A DNA stretch of 64,000 nt from Deinococcus soli (ex Cha et al. 2016) (GTDB taxonomy: Bacteria; Deinococcota; Deinococci; Deinococcales; Deinococcaceae): assembly GCF_001007995.1 (NCBI RefSeq), contig NZ_CP011389.1, forward strand, positions 868,001-932,000. The letters run 5' to 3'. Below are positions 1-9,685 of this stretch, piece after piece. Position 1 is the first letter of the stretch, and every line of letters begins with the position of its first letter. Under the pieces are notes generated by a model. The model made no database searches. It was not told the origin of the DNA and worked only from the letters and a program-made list of their open reading frames with translations. Position numbers and translations under genes: made by a program.

Positions 1-293
1 AGGAGGGCGATCCGGCCAGCGACCTGAACTACTTCCGCGCCCTGACCCGCCTGCGCCAAGAGCACCCCGCGCTGATCGGCGGCACATACCGCAGCGTGGA
101 CGCCCCAGACGACGTGTTCGCCTTCATCCGCCAGGACGACAGCGGCACCCTGACCGTCCTGCTGAACTTCGGCGCGCAGACCCACGACCTGGGCGACCTC
201 GCCCGCGGCCAGACACTCCTGAGCAGCCTGGGCGACCAGCCCGCGAGCGGCGCGGCCCTGCGCCCGAACGAAGCCCGCATCCTGCGCGGCTGA
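1..293 (+). CDS. GH13 alpha-glucosidase/amylase, C-terminal fragment
   Basis: The start lies outside the window; only the last 96 or so residues are visible. The fragment has the stretch DLNYFRALTRLRQEHPAL, typical of the end of the catalytic barrel of oligo-1,6-glucosidase or trehalose synthase-like GH13 enzymes, followed by a small all-beta C-terminal domain with the LLNFG core (about residues 47-90 of the fragment). It would hydrolyse or rearrange alpha-glucosides in the cytoplasm. glgA and glgP lie later in the window but are not linked to it. The exact subfamily cannot be set from this piece. Confidence 0.75.
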   Translation, partial: EGDPASDLNYFRALTRLRQEHPALIGGTYRSVDAPDDVFAFIRQDDSGTLTVLLNFGAQTHDLGDLARGQTLLSSLGDQPASGAALRPNEARILRG

Positions 294-328
294 CCCCTGC
301 CTGTCCCCGCGCGCCCGGCCCCTCCCCT

Positions 329-715
329 CTATGGGGTGCCGGACGGGCGGGGGTGAATGTTCACGCCCGGCCCACCGGGCCCGTTCAGGCACTCGTACAG
401 GTAGAGGGTCACGCGCCCATTCTTCAGGCCCAGCAGTTCGCCCCGCACCTTCCAGATCTGCGCGGTGACCGGCGTCACGCTGACGAAGCGGTTGGACGGT
501 CCCTCTGCCCCGTACAGCTTGGCGAGATTCCAGCGCGCATGAGCCACGCACGCCCGCGTGACTGCCTTCGGCTCTGGCAGCGGGGCGTCCGGGGGAAGGG
601 TCACCGCAGGGGGCAGCGCCATTCTCCCGTCGCGCGCCATTCGCAGGCCTACCCCGATCGTCACGGCCAGCAGGACGCACGCCAGCACCAGTCCGGTCCT
701 CTGCATCGTCGTCAT
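329..715 (-). CDS. hypothetical membrane-anchored protein
   Basis: This 128-residue protein is not one I recognise. One hydrophobic segment sits at residues 7-24, so it is probably an N-in membrane anchor or uncleaved signal with the rest outside. The outer part is proline-rich near residues 34-50, then has two cysteines (about 56 and 109) that could form a disulfide. A GGAGG stretch upstream of the start could serve as ribosome binding site. It lies 30 bases downstream of the DedA gene on the same strand and is probably co-transcribed with it. Confidence 0.6.
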   Translation of the reverse strand: MTTMQRTGLVLACVLLAVTIGVGLRMARDGRMALPPAVTLPPDAPLPEPKAVTRACVAHARWNLAKLYGAEGPSNRFVSVTPVTAQIWKVRGELLGLKNGRVTLYLYECLNGPGGPGVNIHPRPSGTP

Positions 716-745
716 TCCAGCCCCCTCCAGTTCCCACGTCCAGCG

Positions 746-1336
746 TTAGGTCGCGCGGCGGGCCTGCATAACCTTCAGCAGCACGGGCACGATGCTGATC
801 ACGACGAAGCCCCCCACGATGAGCAGGATGTAGCGGTCAAGGTGGGGGATGCGGTCGCCCAAGAAGTACCCCAGGGCGGGGACGCTGACGCCCCACAGGA
901 TCGCGCCGACGATGTTGTACAGCGTGAACGGCGCCAGGGGCATGCGGCTCACGCCGGCCATGGTGGGCACCAGGGTCCGCACGACCGGCACGAAGCGGGC
1001 CAGGACGACAGCCAGCCAGCCGTACCGCGCGAAGAACAGTTCGGCGCGGGTCACATACTCGGGTCTGAAGTACCGGGCGTCCTGACTGGCGAACACGCGC
1101 GGCCCGACCTTCCCGCCGATGAAGTACCCGGCGACGCAGCCCAGGACCGCGCCCGCCACAACGGCCGCCATGATCCCCCCGAGGCTCAGGGCGCCCCCGG
1201 CGGCGAGCACCCCGGCGGCGAGCAGCAGGGTGTCACCCGGCAGGAAGAACCCCAGCAGCAGTCCGGTCTCGGCGAAGACGATGGCGAACAGGCCCGCGTA
1301 GGACGCGGAGAGGATCAGGCTGGTCAGGTCGTGCAT
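746..1336 (-). CDS. DedA family membrane protein
   Basis: This 196-residue multi-pass membrane protein belongs to the DedA/SNARE-associated family, which includes undecaprenyl-phosphate and phosphatidyl flippases. Visible family signatures are ETGLLLGFFLPGDTLLLAAG near the N terminus, the G-x-FARYG-type stretch FFARYGWLAVVLARFVPVVR, and a long C-terminal hydrophobic helix. The ATG chosen is preceded by TAGCCT eight bases away, a leaderless promoter. The function of this member, most likely lipid-carrier recycling or membrane homeostasis, is inferred from the family. Confidence 0.88.
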   Translation of the reverse strand: MHDLTSLILSASYAGLFAIVFAETGLLLGFFLPGDTLLLAAGVLAAGGALSLGGIMAAVVAGAVLGCVAGYFIGGKVGPRVFASQDARYFRPEYVTRAELFFARYGWLAVVLARFVPVVRTLVPTMAGVSRMPLAPFTLYNIVGAILWGVSVPALGYFLGDRIPHLDRYILLIVGGFVVISIVPVLLKVMQARRAT

Positions 1337-1406
1337 ACCCGCGCAGGCTACCGTGCCGCCGGACACGGGCGCGTCACCCGCAGGGTGGAGGCCCGTTCGC
1401 GAAGGG

Positions 1407-1979
1407 TCAGCGGGCGCGGAGGTTGGTGGTGTTCCCGGCGGTGTCGGTGACCACGATGTCCGCCCAGATGCCGGTCGTCTCGGCGTAGAACTCGACGCTG
1501 GCGCCGGGAGTGATGTTCAGGCGGTTGCCGTCCACGCTGACCTGCGCGACACGGACGTTGTCGCTGGCGACGCCGGACACGCGGATGACGTTCCCGCTGC
1601 GTTCGAAGCGGGTGACCTTCACGGTGGGCCGCGTGGGGTCCACGCTGACCGGCAGCACCAGTTTCGCCTCGTTCCCGGCGGCGTCGCGGGCGGTGATGGC
1701 GTACTGCCCGGTGGGCGTGGACAGCACCGCCTGGAACTGGAAGCGAGCGATCTTGCGGCTGCCGGGCTGGATGGGAATGCTCTTGCCGTCCACCTGGATG
1801 TCCGTGACGCCCGTGTCGTCCAGGACGTAGCCCTGCACCAGGAACCCGTTGGCGTTGCGGGTGGCGCCGGTGTCGGTGACGCTGATGCGCGGCGTGAAGT
1901 TGTCGGTGGTGCGGGCGCAGCTGCCCAGCGTGAGGATCAGGCTGGCTCCCAGCAGGGCGAGGATCGGGGAGCGGCGCAT
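1407..1979 (-). CDS. lipoprotein with two Ig-like repeats
   Basis: This 190-residue protein starts with a lipoprotein signal: a hydrophobic stretch ends in LGSC (cysteine near residue 21), so it should be lipid-anchored outside the inner membrane. Two tandem repeats follow. Each starts with a DD/DN-x-x-V turn plus V-D-G (residues about 50-110 and 115-190) and ends with DAAGN or DTAGN, the hallmark of bacterial Ig-like/cadherin-like beta domains. Its TATACT box is nine bases before the ATG. The gene is divergent from hisZ. The role is unknown; a cell-envelope adhesive or structural job fits. Confidence 0.7.
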   Translation of the reverse strand: MRRSPILALLGASLILTLGSCARTTDNFTPRISVTDTGATRNANGFLVQGYVLDDTGVTDIQVDGKSIPIQPGSRKIARFQFQAVLSTPTGQYAITARDAAGNEAKLVLPVSVDPTRPTVKVTRFERSGNVIRVSGVASDNVRVAQVSVDGNRLNITPGASVEFYAETTGIWADIVVTDTAGNTTNLRAR

Positions 1980-2097
1980 ACAGGGCAGAGTATACCCGCC
2001 GCGTGCGCGGGCCTGGACCGGGTCGCGGCCCGGCAGGAACGGGGAGGTCAGACGGGGATGACGGTGGGCGGCGCGGGTGGCGCTTAGAATGCCGGGC

Positions 2098-3279
2098 GTG
2101 AATTCGTCCGCCTCATCATCCGCTGCCGCTGCCGGCCCCGGGCCGCGCGTGTCGGCGTTCATTCCGGAGGGCACGCGCGACGTGCTGCCGCCCGAGTGGG
2201 CGCAGCGTGAAGCGATCCGCGCGCAGCTGTCCGGCCTGTTCTCCCGCTGGGGGTACCGTGGCGTGGAGGTTCCCGCCCTGGAGTACGCCAGCGCGCACCA
2301 TCCGCAGGACGCCGTGGCGTTCAAACTGATCGACTCGGGCGGGCAGGTGCTGTCGCTGCGCAGCGAGTTCACGACCGCCGTGGGCCGCCTGGTCCGTACC
2401 CGGTACCCGCAGGGGCCATTCCCGCTGCGGTTGCAGTACTCGGGGCGGTTGTGGCTGCGCGCGCAGAACAGCGAACTGGGGCGCCTGCGGGAGTTCAATC
2501 AGCTGGGCGTGGAACTGATCGGCGTGGAGACCGCGCAGGCGGACGCGGAACTGCTGCACCTGGCGGCGGCGGCGATGCGGGAAGTGGGGGTGGGCGCGGC
2601 GCTGGAGGTCGGGTATCCGGGCTTCGTGGACGCCGTGCTGGAGGACGCCGGGCTGCACGGCGCGGCGCGGGCGGCGCTGCACGACGCGATCGACCGCAAG
2701 AGTGGCGCGGACGTGGACCTGCTGTGCGGCCAGTTCGGGCTGGGCGGCGACACGCGCCGCACCCTGCACGCCCTGACGGACCTGTACGGCGGTCCCGAGG
2801 TGCTGGACGCCGCGCAGGGGCTGGCGCGCGGCACGCGCGCGCAGGAGGCGGTCGCGCACCTGCGCCGCGTGGCCGCGCTGTACGCGGGGCCGCTGCTGTT
2901 CGACCTGGGCGTCAGCCGCCGCTACGACTACTACACCGGGCTGACGTTCCGCGCGTACGCGCCGGGCCTGAACCAGCCGGTGCTGGGCGGGGGTCGCTAC
3001 GCGCTGGAGGGGGGCCTGCCGGGCGCGGGCTTCGCGCTGGGCCTGGAACGCCTGATGCGCGCCCTGGCCGGCGACCTGCCTCCCGAACCGGAGCTGGTGC
3101 TGGCCCTGGATCTCGCGGCGGCCGACGCGGCGCGCGCGCAGGGCCTGCACGCGGAACTCGCCTGGACGGACGACCGGACCGAGCTGCGGGCGTTTAGCAC
3201 GGCGCGCGGCATCCACCGCTGGGCCAGCAGTCAGGGCGGCACACTGACCTTCCAGCCCGCCACGGAGGTGACGCAGTGA
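2098..3279 (+). CDS. hisZ: ATP phosphoribosyltransferase regulatory subunit HisZ
   Basis: HisZ is a histidyl-tRNA synthetase paralog that lacks aminoacylation and activates short HisG in the first step of histidine synthesis. The 393-residue protein shows the class II synthetase core: [12 protein letters not shown] near the start, [14 protein letters not shown] (motif 2-like) about residue 88, and [13 protein letters not shown] with [10 protein letters not shown] near residues 280-310. The full C-terminal anticodon domain of HisS is absent, as expected for HisZ. GTG 2098 is preferred because a TAGAAT box ends seven bases upstream; an in-frame GTG at 2077 would place the box inside the gene. 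It overlaps hisG by four bases. Confidence 0.92.
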   Translation: MNSSASSSAAAAGPGPRVSAFIPEGTRDVLPPEWAQREAIRAQLSGLFSRWGYRGVEVPALEYASAHHPQDAVAFKLIDSGGQVLSLRSEFTTAVGRLVRTRYPQGPFPLRLQYSGRLWLRAQNSELGRLREFNQLGVELIGVETAQADAELLHLAAAAMREVGVGAALEVGYPGFVDAVLEDAGLHGAARAALHDAIDRKSGADVDLLCGQFGLGGDTRRTLHALTDLYGGPEVLDAAQGLARGTRAQEAVAHLRRVAALYAGPLLFDLGVSRRYDYYTGLTFRAYAPGLNQPVLGGGRYALEGGLPGAGFALGLERLMRALAGDLPPEPELVLALDLAAADAARAQGLHAELAWTDDRTELRAFSTARGIHRWASSQGGTLTFQPATEVTQ

Positions 3280-3911
3280 CCCCCGCCCCCACCCGTGACC
3301 CCGGTCACCTGACCCTGGCGCTGCCCAAGGGCCGCATCCTCGAAGACGCCATCGCGCTGCTGTCGCAGGCGGGCCTGCCGCTGACCATGCCCGAGAAATC
3401 CCGCGCGCTGCGCCACGAGTTCCCCGGCGTGACCGTACTGGAGCTGCGTAACCAGGACGTGCCGGTGTACGTGGACCTGGGCGTCGCGGACGCCGGGATC
3501 GTCGGGAAGGACGTGCTGATCGAGTCGGGCCGCACCGTGTACGAACCGGTGGACCTGAAATTTGCCGGGTGCCGCCTCTCCCTGATCCGCGAGGTCGGCG
3601 CGGACGGGGACATCGCGCGGGTCGGCACGAAGTACCCCCGCGCGGCCCGCGCGTACCTGAACGCGCGCGGCATTCCCGCCGAGATCGTCAAGCTCAGCGG
3701 GAACATCGAACTGGCGTGCCTGACGGGCCTCGCGGACGCCGTGGTGGACCTCGTGCAGACGGGCAGCACCCTGCGCGCGAACAACTTGGAGGAGGTGGAC
3801 GTGCTGTTCCACTCGACCGCGCGGCTGGTCGTGAACCGCGCGGCCCTCAAGACCCGCCGCGAGCGCCTGCGGCCCCTGATCGAGCGGCTGCGCGAACTCA
3901 CCTCGCAGTAA
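3276..3911 (+). CDS. hisG: ATP phosphoribosyltransferase catalytic subunit HisG (short form)
   Basis: This enzyme condenses ATP and PRPP to phosphoribosyl-ATP, the committed step of histidine synthesis. At 211 residues it is the short form without the regulatory ACT-like domain, so it needs HisZ, encoded just upstream. Signatures include [14 protein letters not shown] near the start and the PRPP-binding loop [17 protein letters not shown] around residues 150-166. The GTG start overlaps the hisZ stop as GTGA, indicating translational coupling and an equimolar complex. Confidence 0.95.
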   Translation: MTPAPTRDPGHLTLALPKGRILEDAIALLSQAGLPLTMPEKSRALRHEFPGVTVLELRNQDVPVYVDLGVADAGIVGKDVLIESGRTVYEPVDLKFAGCRLSLIREVGADGDIARVGTKYPRAARAYLNARGIPAEIVKLSGNIELACLTGLADAVVDLVQTGSTLRANNLEEVDVLFHSTARLVVNRAALKTRRERLRPLIERLRELTSQ

Positions 3912-3936
3912 GTGGGGAGTAGGGAGTGGGAAGTGG
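3912..3936 (+). repeat. 25-base repeat, copy 1
   Basis: This stretch directly after the hisG stop matches 24 of 25 bases of 7071-7095; the last 19 bases are identical. Here GGGAGTGG can also pair with CCACTCCC about 20 bases downstream, so it may form a hairpin between convergent hisG and the aminotransferase gene. Confidence 0.6.
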
Positions 3937-3964
3937 AGCAGCACCGCATCCACTCCCCAAATGC

Positions 3965-5149
<1,185 letters not shown>

Positions 5150-5326
5150 GAGGTCGAGCATACCCCCCGCCCATGAGGAGGCCGGAAGCGGGCGGCGAGG
5201 CGCAGGGAGTGGGGCAGGACCGCTGCCCCGCTCATGCAGTCCCCGGCGCCCGGAACGCGGAGGACCGGCCCACTCCCCATGCCCGACTTCCCCCACTGCG
5301 CCCCGGTCAGGGCTAGACTGCACCCC

Positions 5327-6025
5327 ATGCTGGCGATCATTGGCGCGATGGACGAAGAAATCGAGTTGCTTCTGGCGGATCTCATGGCCCGGGAGGATCT
5401 GTCGTTCCCCGGCGTGACGCTGCACCGGGGCGCGCTGGACGGCGTGCCGGTGCTGCTCACGCGCGGCGGGATCGGGAAGGTGAACGCCGCGATGACCACG
5501 ACGTACCTGTTGATGCAGGGCGCGACCCGCGTGATCTTCACGGGCGTGGCGGGCGGCGTGCACCCCGAACTGCGCGTCGGGGACATCGTGGTGAGCACCG
5601 ACTGCGTGCAGCACGACGTGGACGTGACGGCCCTGGGCTACGCGGCGGGCACCGTGCCGGGCGAACTGCCGGCGTGGCCGGCGGATGACACGCTGCGGCT
5701 GGTGGCGCTGGAGGCCGCGCGGGACGTGGAGGGCATCCGCGTGCTGGACGGCCGCGTGGCGAGCGGCGATCAGTTCATCGCCTCTAGGGAGGGCGTGACG
5801 CGCCTGTGGACGGCCTTCGGTGCGGCCTGCGCCGAGATGGAGGGCGCGGCGGTCGCGCAGGTGTGCGCGAAGGCGGGCGTGCCGTTCGTGGTGATCCGTT
5901 CGGTCAGCGACACGGCCGACCACGACGCGAAGGTGGATTACCGTGAGTTCATGCCGCTGGTGGCCCGCCACGCCAAGCAGGTCGTGCGCGGGATGCTCGC
6001 GCGCCTGAGCGCCCAGGCGGGCTGA
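5327..6025 (+). CDS. mtnN: 5'-methylthioadenosine/S-adenosylhomocysteine nucleosidase
   Basis: The enzyme releases adenine from methylthioadenosine and S-adenosylhomocysteine in the methionine salvage and activated-methyl cycle. The 232-residue protein starts MLAIIGAMDEEIELLL, where the catalytic glutamate of the family lies, and has VIFTGVAGG, GDIVVSTDCVQHDVD, the substrate-binding AEMEGAAVAQVC (about residues 168-179) and the catalytic aspartate in RSVSDTAD (about 195). TAGACT lies seven bases before the ATG. A MalY-like lyase gene is divergent on the left, a sensible sulfur-metabolism neighbour. Confidence 0.94.
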   Translation: MLAIIGAMDEEIELLLADLMAREDLSFPGVTLHRGALDGVPVLLTRGGIGKVNAAMTTTYLLMQGATRVIFTGVAGGVHPELRVGDIVVSTDCVQHDVDVTALGYAAGTVPGELPAWPADDTLRLVALEAARDVEGIRVLDGRVASGDQFIASREGVTRLWTAFGAACAEMEGAAVAQVCAKAGVPFVVIRSVSDTADHDAKVDYREFMPLVARHAKQVVRGMLARLSAQAG

Positions 6026-6029
6026 GCCC

Positions 6030-6416
6030 GTGACGTCCGGGTCGGTCCCGGCGCGCCTGCCGGCCCCGGCCCGCTTCGTGCTGGGGCTGGGCCTGCTGCT
6101 GGCGTTCGCGGCGGCCGGTCAGGCCCTGACGGGCGCGCTGGGGCTGCCGCTGCCGGGGTCGGTGGTGGGGCTGGTGCTGCTGTGGGCGGCGCTGGGCCTG
6201 AAACTGGTGCGGCTGCACTGGATCACGGACGCCGCCGACGGCCTGCTGGGCGTGCTGGGCCTGCTGTTCATTCCCGCCACCGCAGGCTTCCTGCAATTCC
6301 TGGGGGCGGGCGCGGCGTGGGGCCTGTGGCTGCTGGTCATGACGGCGGGGCTGCTCGTGGGAGCGGGCGCGGCGGGCCTGATCGCGTCGCGCCTGCTGCG
6401 ACCGGAGGACGCTTGA
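6030..6416 (+). CDS. CidA/LrgA family holin-like membrane protein
   Basis: This 128-residue protein has four hydrophobic segments and the family pattern LPLPGSVVGLVLLWAALGLKLV near residues 38-59, with LFIPATAGFLQFL around 86. CidA/LrgA proteins pair with an LrgB-type partner and are linked to murein hydrolase control or to small-molecule (pyruvate) transport. The GTG start sits five bases after the mtnN stop, so it may be read from the mtnN transcript. The partner gene follows with a four-base overlap. Confidence 0.85.
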   Translation: MTSGSVPARLPAPARFVLGLGLLLAFAAAGQALTGALGLPLPGSVVGLVLLWAALGLKLVRLHWITDAADGLLGVLGLLFIPATAGFLQFLGAGAAWGLWLLVMTAGLLVGAGAAGLIASRLLRPEDA

Positions 6417-7081
6417 TCTGGATCATGCTCACGCTGCTGGCCTTCGCGGCGGGCGTGCTGGCGCAGCTGCGGCTGCGGTCGCCACTGGCGAACCCGACCC
6501 TGATCGGCACGCTGCTCGTCGCGGCGGCACTGCTGCTCACGCGGGTGCCGTACGACACGTACCTGCACGACGTGCAGCCGCTCTCGGCGCTGCTCACGCC
6601 CGCCGTGGTCGCGCTGGCCGTACCGCTGTACCGCCTGCGGGCGCTGCTGGCCCGGCAGTGGCGGGCGCTGCTGCTCGGCGGCCTGAGCGGCACGGCGCTG
6701 GGCGTCACGGTGGACACGCTGCTCGCCCGCGCACTGCACCTCTCCCCCGACGCGCAGCGGGCCCTGCACACCGCGCCCGCCACCAGCCCCGTCGCGCTGC
6801 AACTCGCGCCATTCACGCACGCGCCCCCCGCGCTGGCCGCCACGCTGGCGGTGCTGTCCGGCCTGATCGGCGCACTGATCCTCCCCACCATCCTGAGCAC
6901 CCTGCGCGTCCGGCACCCCCTGGCGCGCGGCATCGCCATCGGGTCCGTCGCGCACGGCATCGGGACCGCGCGCGCGCGCGAGGAAGGCGAGTGGGCGGGG
7001 GCGGCCGCCTCCATCGGCATGGGGCTCGCCGCGCTGACCGTCACGCTGATCGTCGCGGTGATTGGGGGAAGTGGGCAGTAG
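6413..7081 (+). CDS. LrgB family membrane protein
   Basis: This LrgB/CidB-like protein of about 222 residues has several transmembrane helices. The family core is recognisable in ALLTPAVVALAVPLYR (about residue 60), the region around residues 121-136 (TAPATSPVALQLAPF; the family usually has TTPIA) and RHPLARGIAIGSVAHGIGTA near residues 163-182. TTG 6413 overlaps the CidA-like stop as TTGA and is preferred for coupling; the in-frame ATG at 6425 is an alternative start four codons later. The two proteins probably act together in the membrane. Confidence 0.85.
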   Translation: MIWIMLTLLAFAAGVLAQLRLRSPLANPTLIGTLLVAAALLLTRVPYDTYLHDVQPLSALLTPAVVALAVPLYRLRALLARQWRALLLGGLSGTALGVTVDTLLARALHLSPDAQRALHTAPATSPVALQLAPFTHAPPALAATLAVLSGLIGALILPTILSTLRVRHPLARGIAIGSVAHGIGTARAREEGEWAGAAASIGMGLAALTVTLIVAVIGGSGQ

Positions 7082-7095
7082 GGAGTGGGAAGTGG
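7071..7095 (+). repeat. 25-base repeat, copy 2
   Basis: It matches 3912-3936 with one difference. It spans the LrgB-like gene's last codons and TAG stop, so the repeat is partly coding here while copy 1 starts just after a stop. Confidence 0.6.
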
Positions 7096-7235
7096 GTCGC
7101 TCGCGTCCCACCAGCCGAAGGGCCGCTGCGCCGAAGGTCCGTGACCGAACTGCACCGCCCCCTCTCCACTTCTCATTCACCCCGGCCTGCCTCTGCGCCT
7201 TGACCTTCGCCCGCGCAGCCGGGATGCTGGGGGGG

Positions 7236-7835
7236 ATGGCGCGCAAGGTGAATCCCATTCAGGACCGGGCGCGGCGGGCGGCGCTGGAGAAGGCGGCGTA
7301 CCTCGCGATCTACGAGCGGGGGTACGCGGGCGTCACGCTGGCGGACATCGCCGCGCACGCCGGGGTCAGCCGGGGCACGCTGGTGTACCACTTCGGGAGC
7401 CGCGCGGGCCTGCTCGCGGCCGTTATGCGGCGGTTCTCGCGGACGATCGCGGTGGCGACCCGGCGCGCGGTGCGGCTCTCGGACACGCCCGAGGGGAAGC
7501 TGAGGGCGTACGTGGACAACCAGTTCTACGGGCTGGTGAACACCCGGCGGTTCTACACGGTGTCCCTGGATTTCCTGGCCGCCGCCACGCGCGACGCGGA
7601 CCTGATGACCATGCAGCGGGCGTTCCTGGCCGAGTCGCTGGCGGTGGATCTGGAACTGGCCCGGCTGGTGGGCTCAGCCGGTGCGGAGGGCCGGGCGCGG
7701 CTGCTGCGGGCCATCGTCGAGGGCCTCAGCGTGCGCTTCCTGGCCGACCCGGACCCGGATCTGGCGGTGTACCGCGCGGACTGCATGACGGGCCTGCGGG
7801 CGGTGCTCGGCTGGCCGCCGGACGACGCCCCGTAG
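7236..7835 (+). CDS. TetR family transcriptional regulator
   Basis: This 199-residue DNA-binding repressor has the TetR helix-turn-helix at residues about 15-60, with AAYLAIYERGYAGVTLADIA and AGVSRGTLVYHFGSRAGLL clearly conserved. The C-terminal ligand-binding half is divergent, as usual. The second ATG (7236) is chosen because GATGCT precedes it by seven bases; ATG 7224 is possible. No clear target gene adjoins it: the CidA/LrgB pair is upstream on the same strand, the next operon is convergent. Confidence 0.85.
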   Translation: MARKVNPIQDRARRAALEKAAYLAIYERGYAGVTLADIAAHAGVSRGTLVYHFGSRAGLLAAVMRRFSRTIAVATRRAVRLSDTPEGKLRAYVDNQFYGLVNTRRFYTVSLDFLAAATRDADLMTMQRAFLAESLAVDLELARLVGSAGAEGRARLLRAIVEGLSVRFLADPDPDLAVYRADCMTGLRAVLGWPPDDAP

Positions 7836-7838
7836 TTA

Positions 7839-7912
7839 CACGGATTCCGTTTCGCTCGTGCTCGCTCCGCTCTGGTTGAAAGGTTTGCAGAATCTTTCAA
7901 CCAGAGTCCGTA
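7839..7912 (-). repeat. dispersed repeat, short copy (A)
   Basis: Read on the minus strand it starts ACGGACTCTGGTTGAAAG and ends CGGAATCCGT, matching the ends of the longer copies at 20007 and 33038 with the central part missing. A perfect 13-bp inverted repeat, 7870-7882 with 7894-7906, makes a strong hairpin with an 11-base loop. It fills the gap between the convergent TetR and response-regulator genes and abuts the latter's stop codon. Confidence 0.8.
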
Positions 7913-8596
<684 letters not shown>

Positions 8597-8617
8597 GTGG
8601 GGTCTCCGGGTAGGGGT

Positions 8618-9685
8618 CTATCGGCGGGTCAGGGCGCGGCTGGAGCTGGAGGGCGGGTCAGGGGCGCGGTCGGGGTCGGTGGTGGTGACGGTACTGCTCC
8701 CGGCGTCCACGAACACGTCCAGCGCGGGCGTGGGGCTGGGGGGACGGCCCTCCGGGAAGGTCTGGGTGTCGCGGTCGGGGTAGCGGACGCGGGCGGTCAG
8801 GGTGGGCGGGAGGATCAGGGTGACGTGTCCGCTCTGGCTGCGCACGTCGAGATTGCCGCGCGTGCGGGCGGTGGCGGAGATGCGGATGTCACCGCTGCCG
8901 GTGGTGACGGTGCCGCGCCCGGTGAGGACCGGGAGGGTCAGGCGCACGCGGCCGCTGTCGGTGCCGACACCCAGGGTCTGGGTGGTCAGGCTGCCCAGGT
9001 CGAGGCGCTGGTCGCCGCTGCCGGTGTTCACGCGCAGCGCGTCGGTGAGGCTGCCGCGCGGGGCGGTCAGGGTGACGGCGCCGCTGCGGCTGACGGCGCT
9101 GACGGCCCCGGCCTCGCGGGCGGGGAGGGTCAGGGTCTGGTCGCCGCTGTCGCTGCGGACGGTCAGGGCGCGCAGGCGCAGCGGCGTGAGGCTCAGGTTC
9201 TGGTCACCACTGGCGGTGCTCGTGCTGAGCGTGACGGGCAGGTCGCGGCTGACCCCGACCTCCAGGCGGTGCTGCACACCCTCGGGGCCGCTGATGACCA
9301 CGCCGCGTTCGCGCAGGGGCTGCACGTTCAGCCTCAGGGCGGCGGTGATGGCGCGGCCCTGGCGGGTCACGTCGGCCTGCACGGGGTTACGGGCGCGGTG
9401 GTGCGCGCGGCCGCGCAGGGCGTAGGGACTCCCGGCGTTCAGGGCGGTGATGGTCAGGTCGGTGCGGTCCCCGCCGACGGTCAGGGCGGCGCTGCTGGCG
9501 AGGTCCAGCGGGAGCGGGCCGTCCAGCTGCACGCTGATGGGCGTGTCCTGCACGCTCATGCCGGGCGTCAGGGTGCGGCCGCTGCCCTGCCACACGAGCA
9601 GGCCGCCCACGCCCGCCAGGAGCAGCCCGGCCGCCATGCGCCGCAGGGTGGGCGCCAGGGGGCGCGAGGCGGGCAGGCTGGTCAC
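8618..9685 (-). CDS. DUF4097-like (toastrack-type) surface protein in a two-component operon
   Basis: This 355-residue protein has one N-terminal membrane helix (about residues 17-31) and a long, repetitive beta-strand region. Short units with SGDQ or SGRV followed by a LTLP-like strand recur many times between residues 150 and 320, the pattern of DUF4097/adhesin-like solenoids and of the toastrack domains in LiaF and PspC. The GTG start overlaps the kinase stop as GTGA, and the response regulator follows 21 bases later. It is therefore likely a signalling accessory sensing envelope state outside the membrane. The C terminus is serine/proline-rich. Confidence 0.7.
   Translation of the reverse strand: MTSLPASRPLAPTLRRMAAGLLLAGVGGLLVWQGSGRTLTPGMSVQDTPISVQLDGPLPLDLASSAALTVGGDRTDLTITALNAGSPYALRGRAHHRARNPVQADVTRQGRAITAALRLNVQPLRERGVVISGPEGVQHRLEVGVSRDLPVTLSTSTASGDQNLSLTPLRLRALTVRSDSGDQTLTLPAREAGAVSAVSRSGAVTLTAPRGSLTDALRVNTGSGDQRLDLGSLTTQTLGVGTDSGRVRLTLPVLTGRGTVTTGSGDIRISATARTRGNLDVRSQSGHVTLILPPTLTARVRYPDRDTQTFPEGRPPSPTPALDVFVDAGSSTVTTTDPDRAPDPPSSSSRALTRR

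Noticed and set aside
353..1450. Long plus-strand frame of 365 codons opposite the DedA and small membrane protein genes
   Set aside because: It is composed of low-complexity Arg/Gln/His/Gly sequence typical of the antisense of GC-rich genes and has no motif; the minus-strand genes are recognisable.
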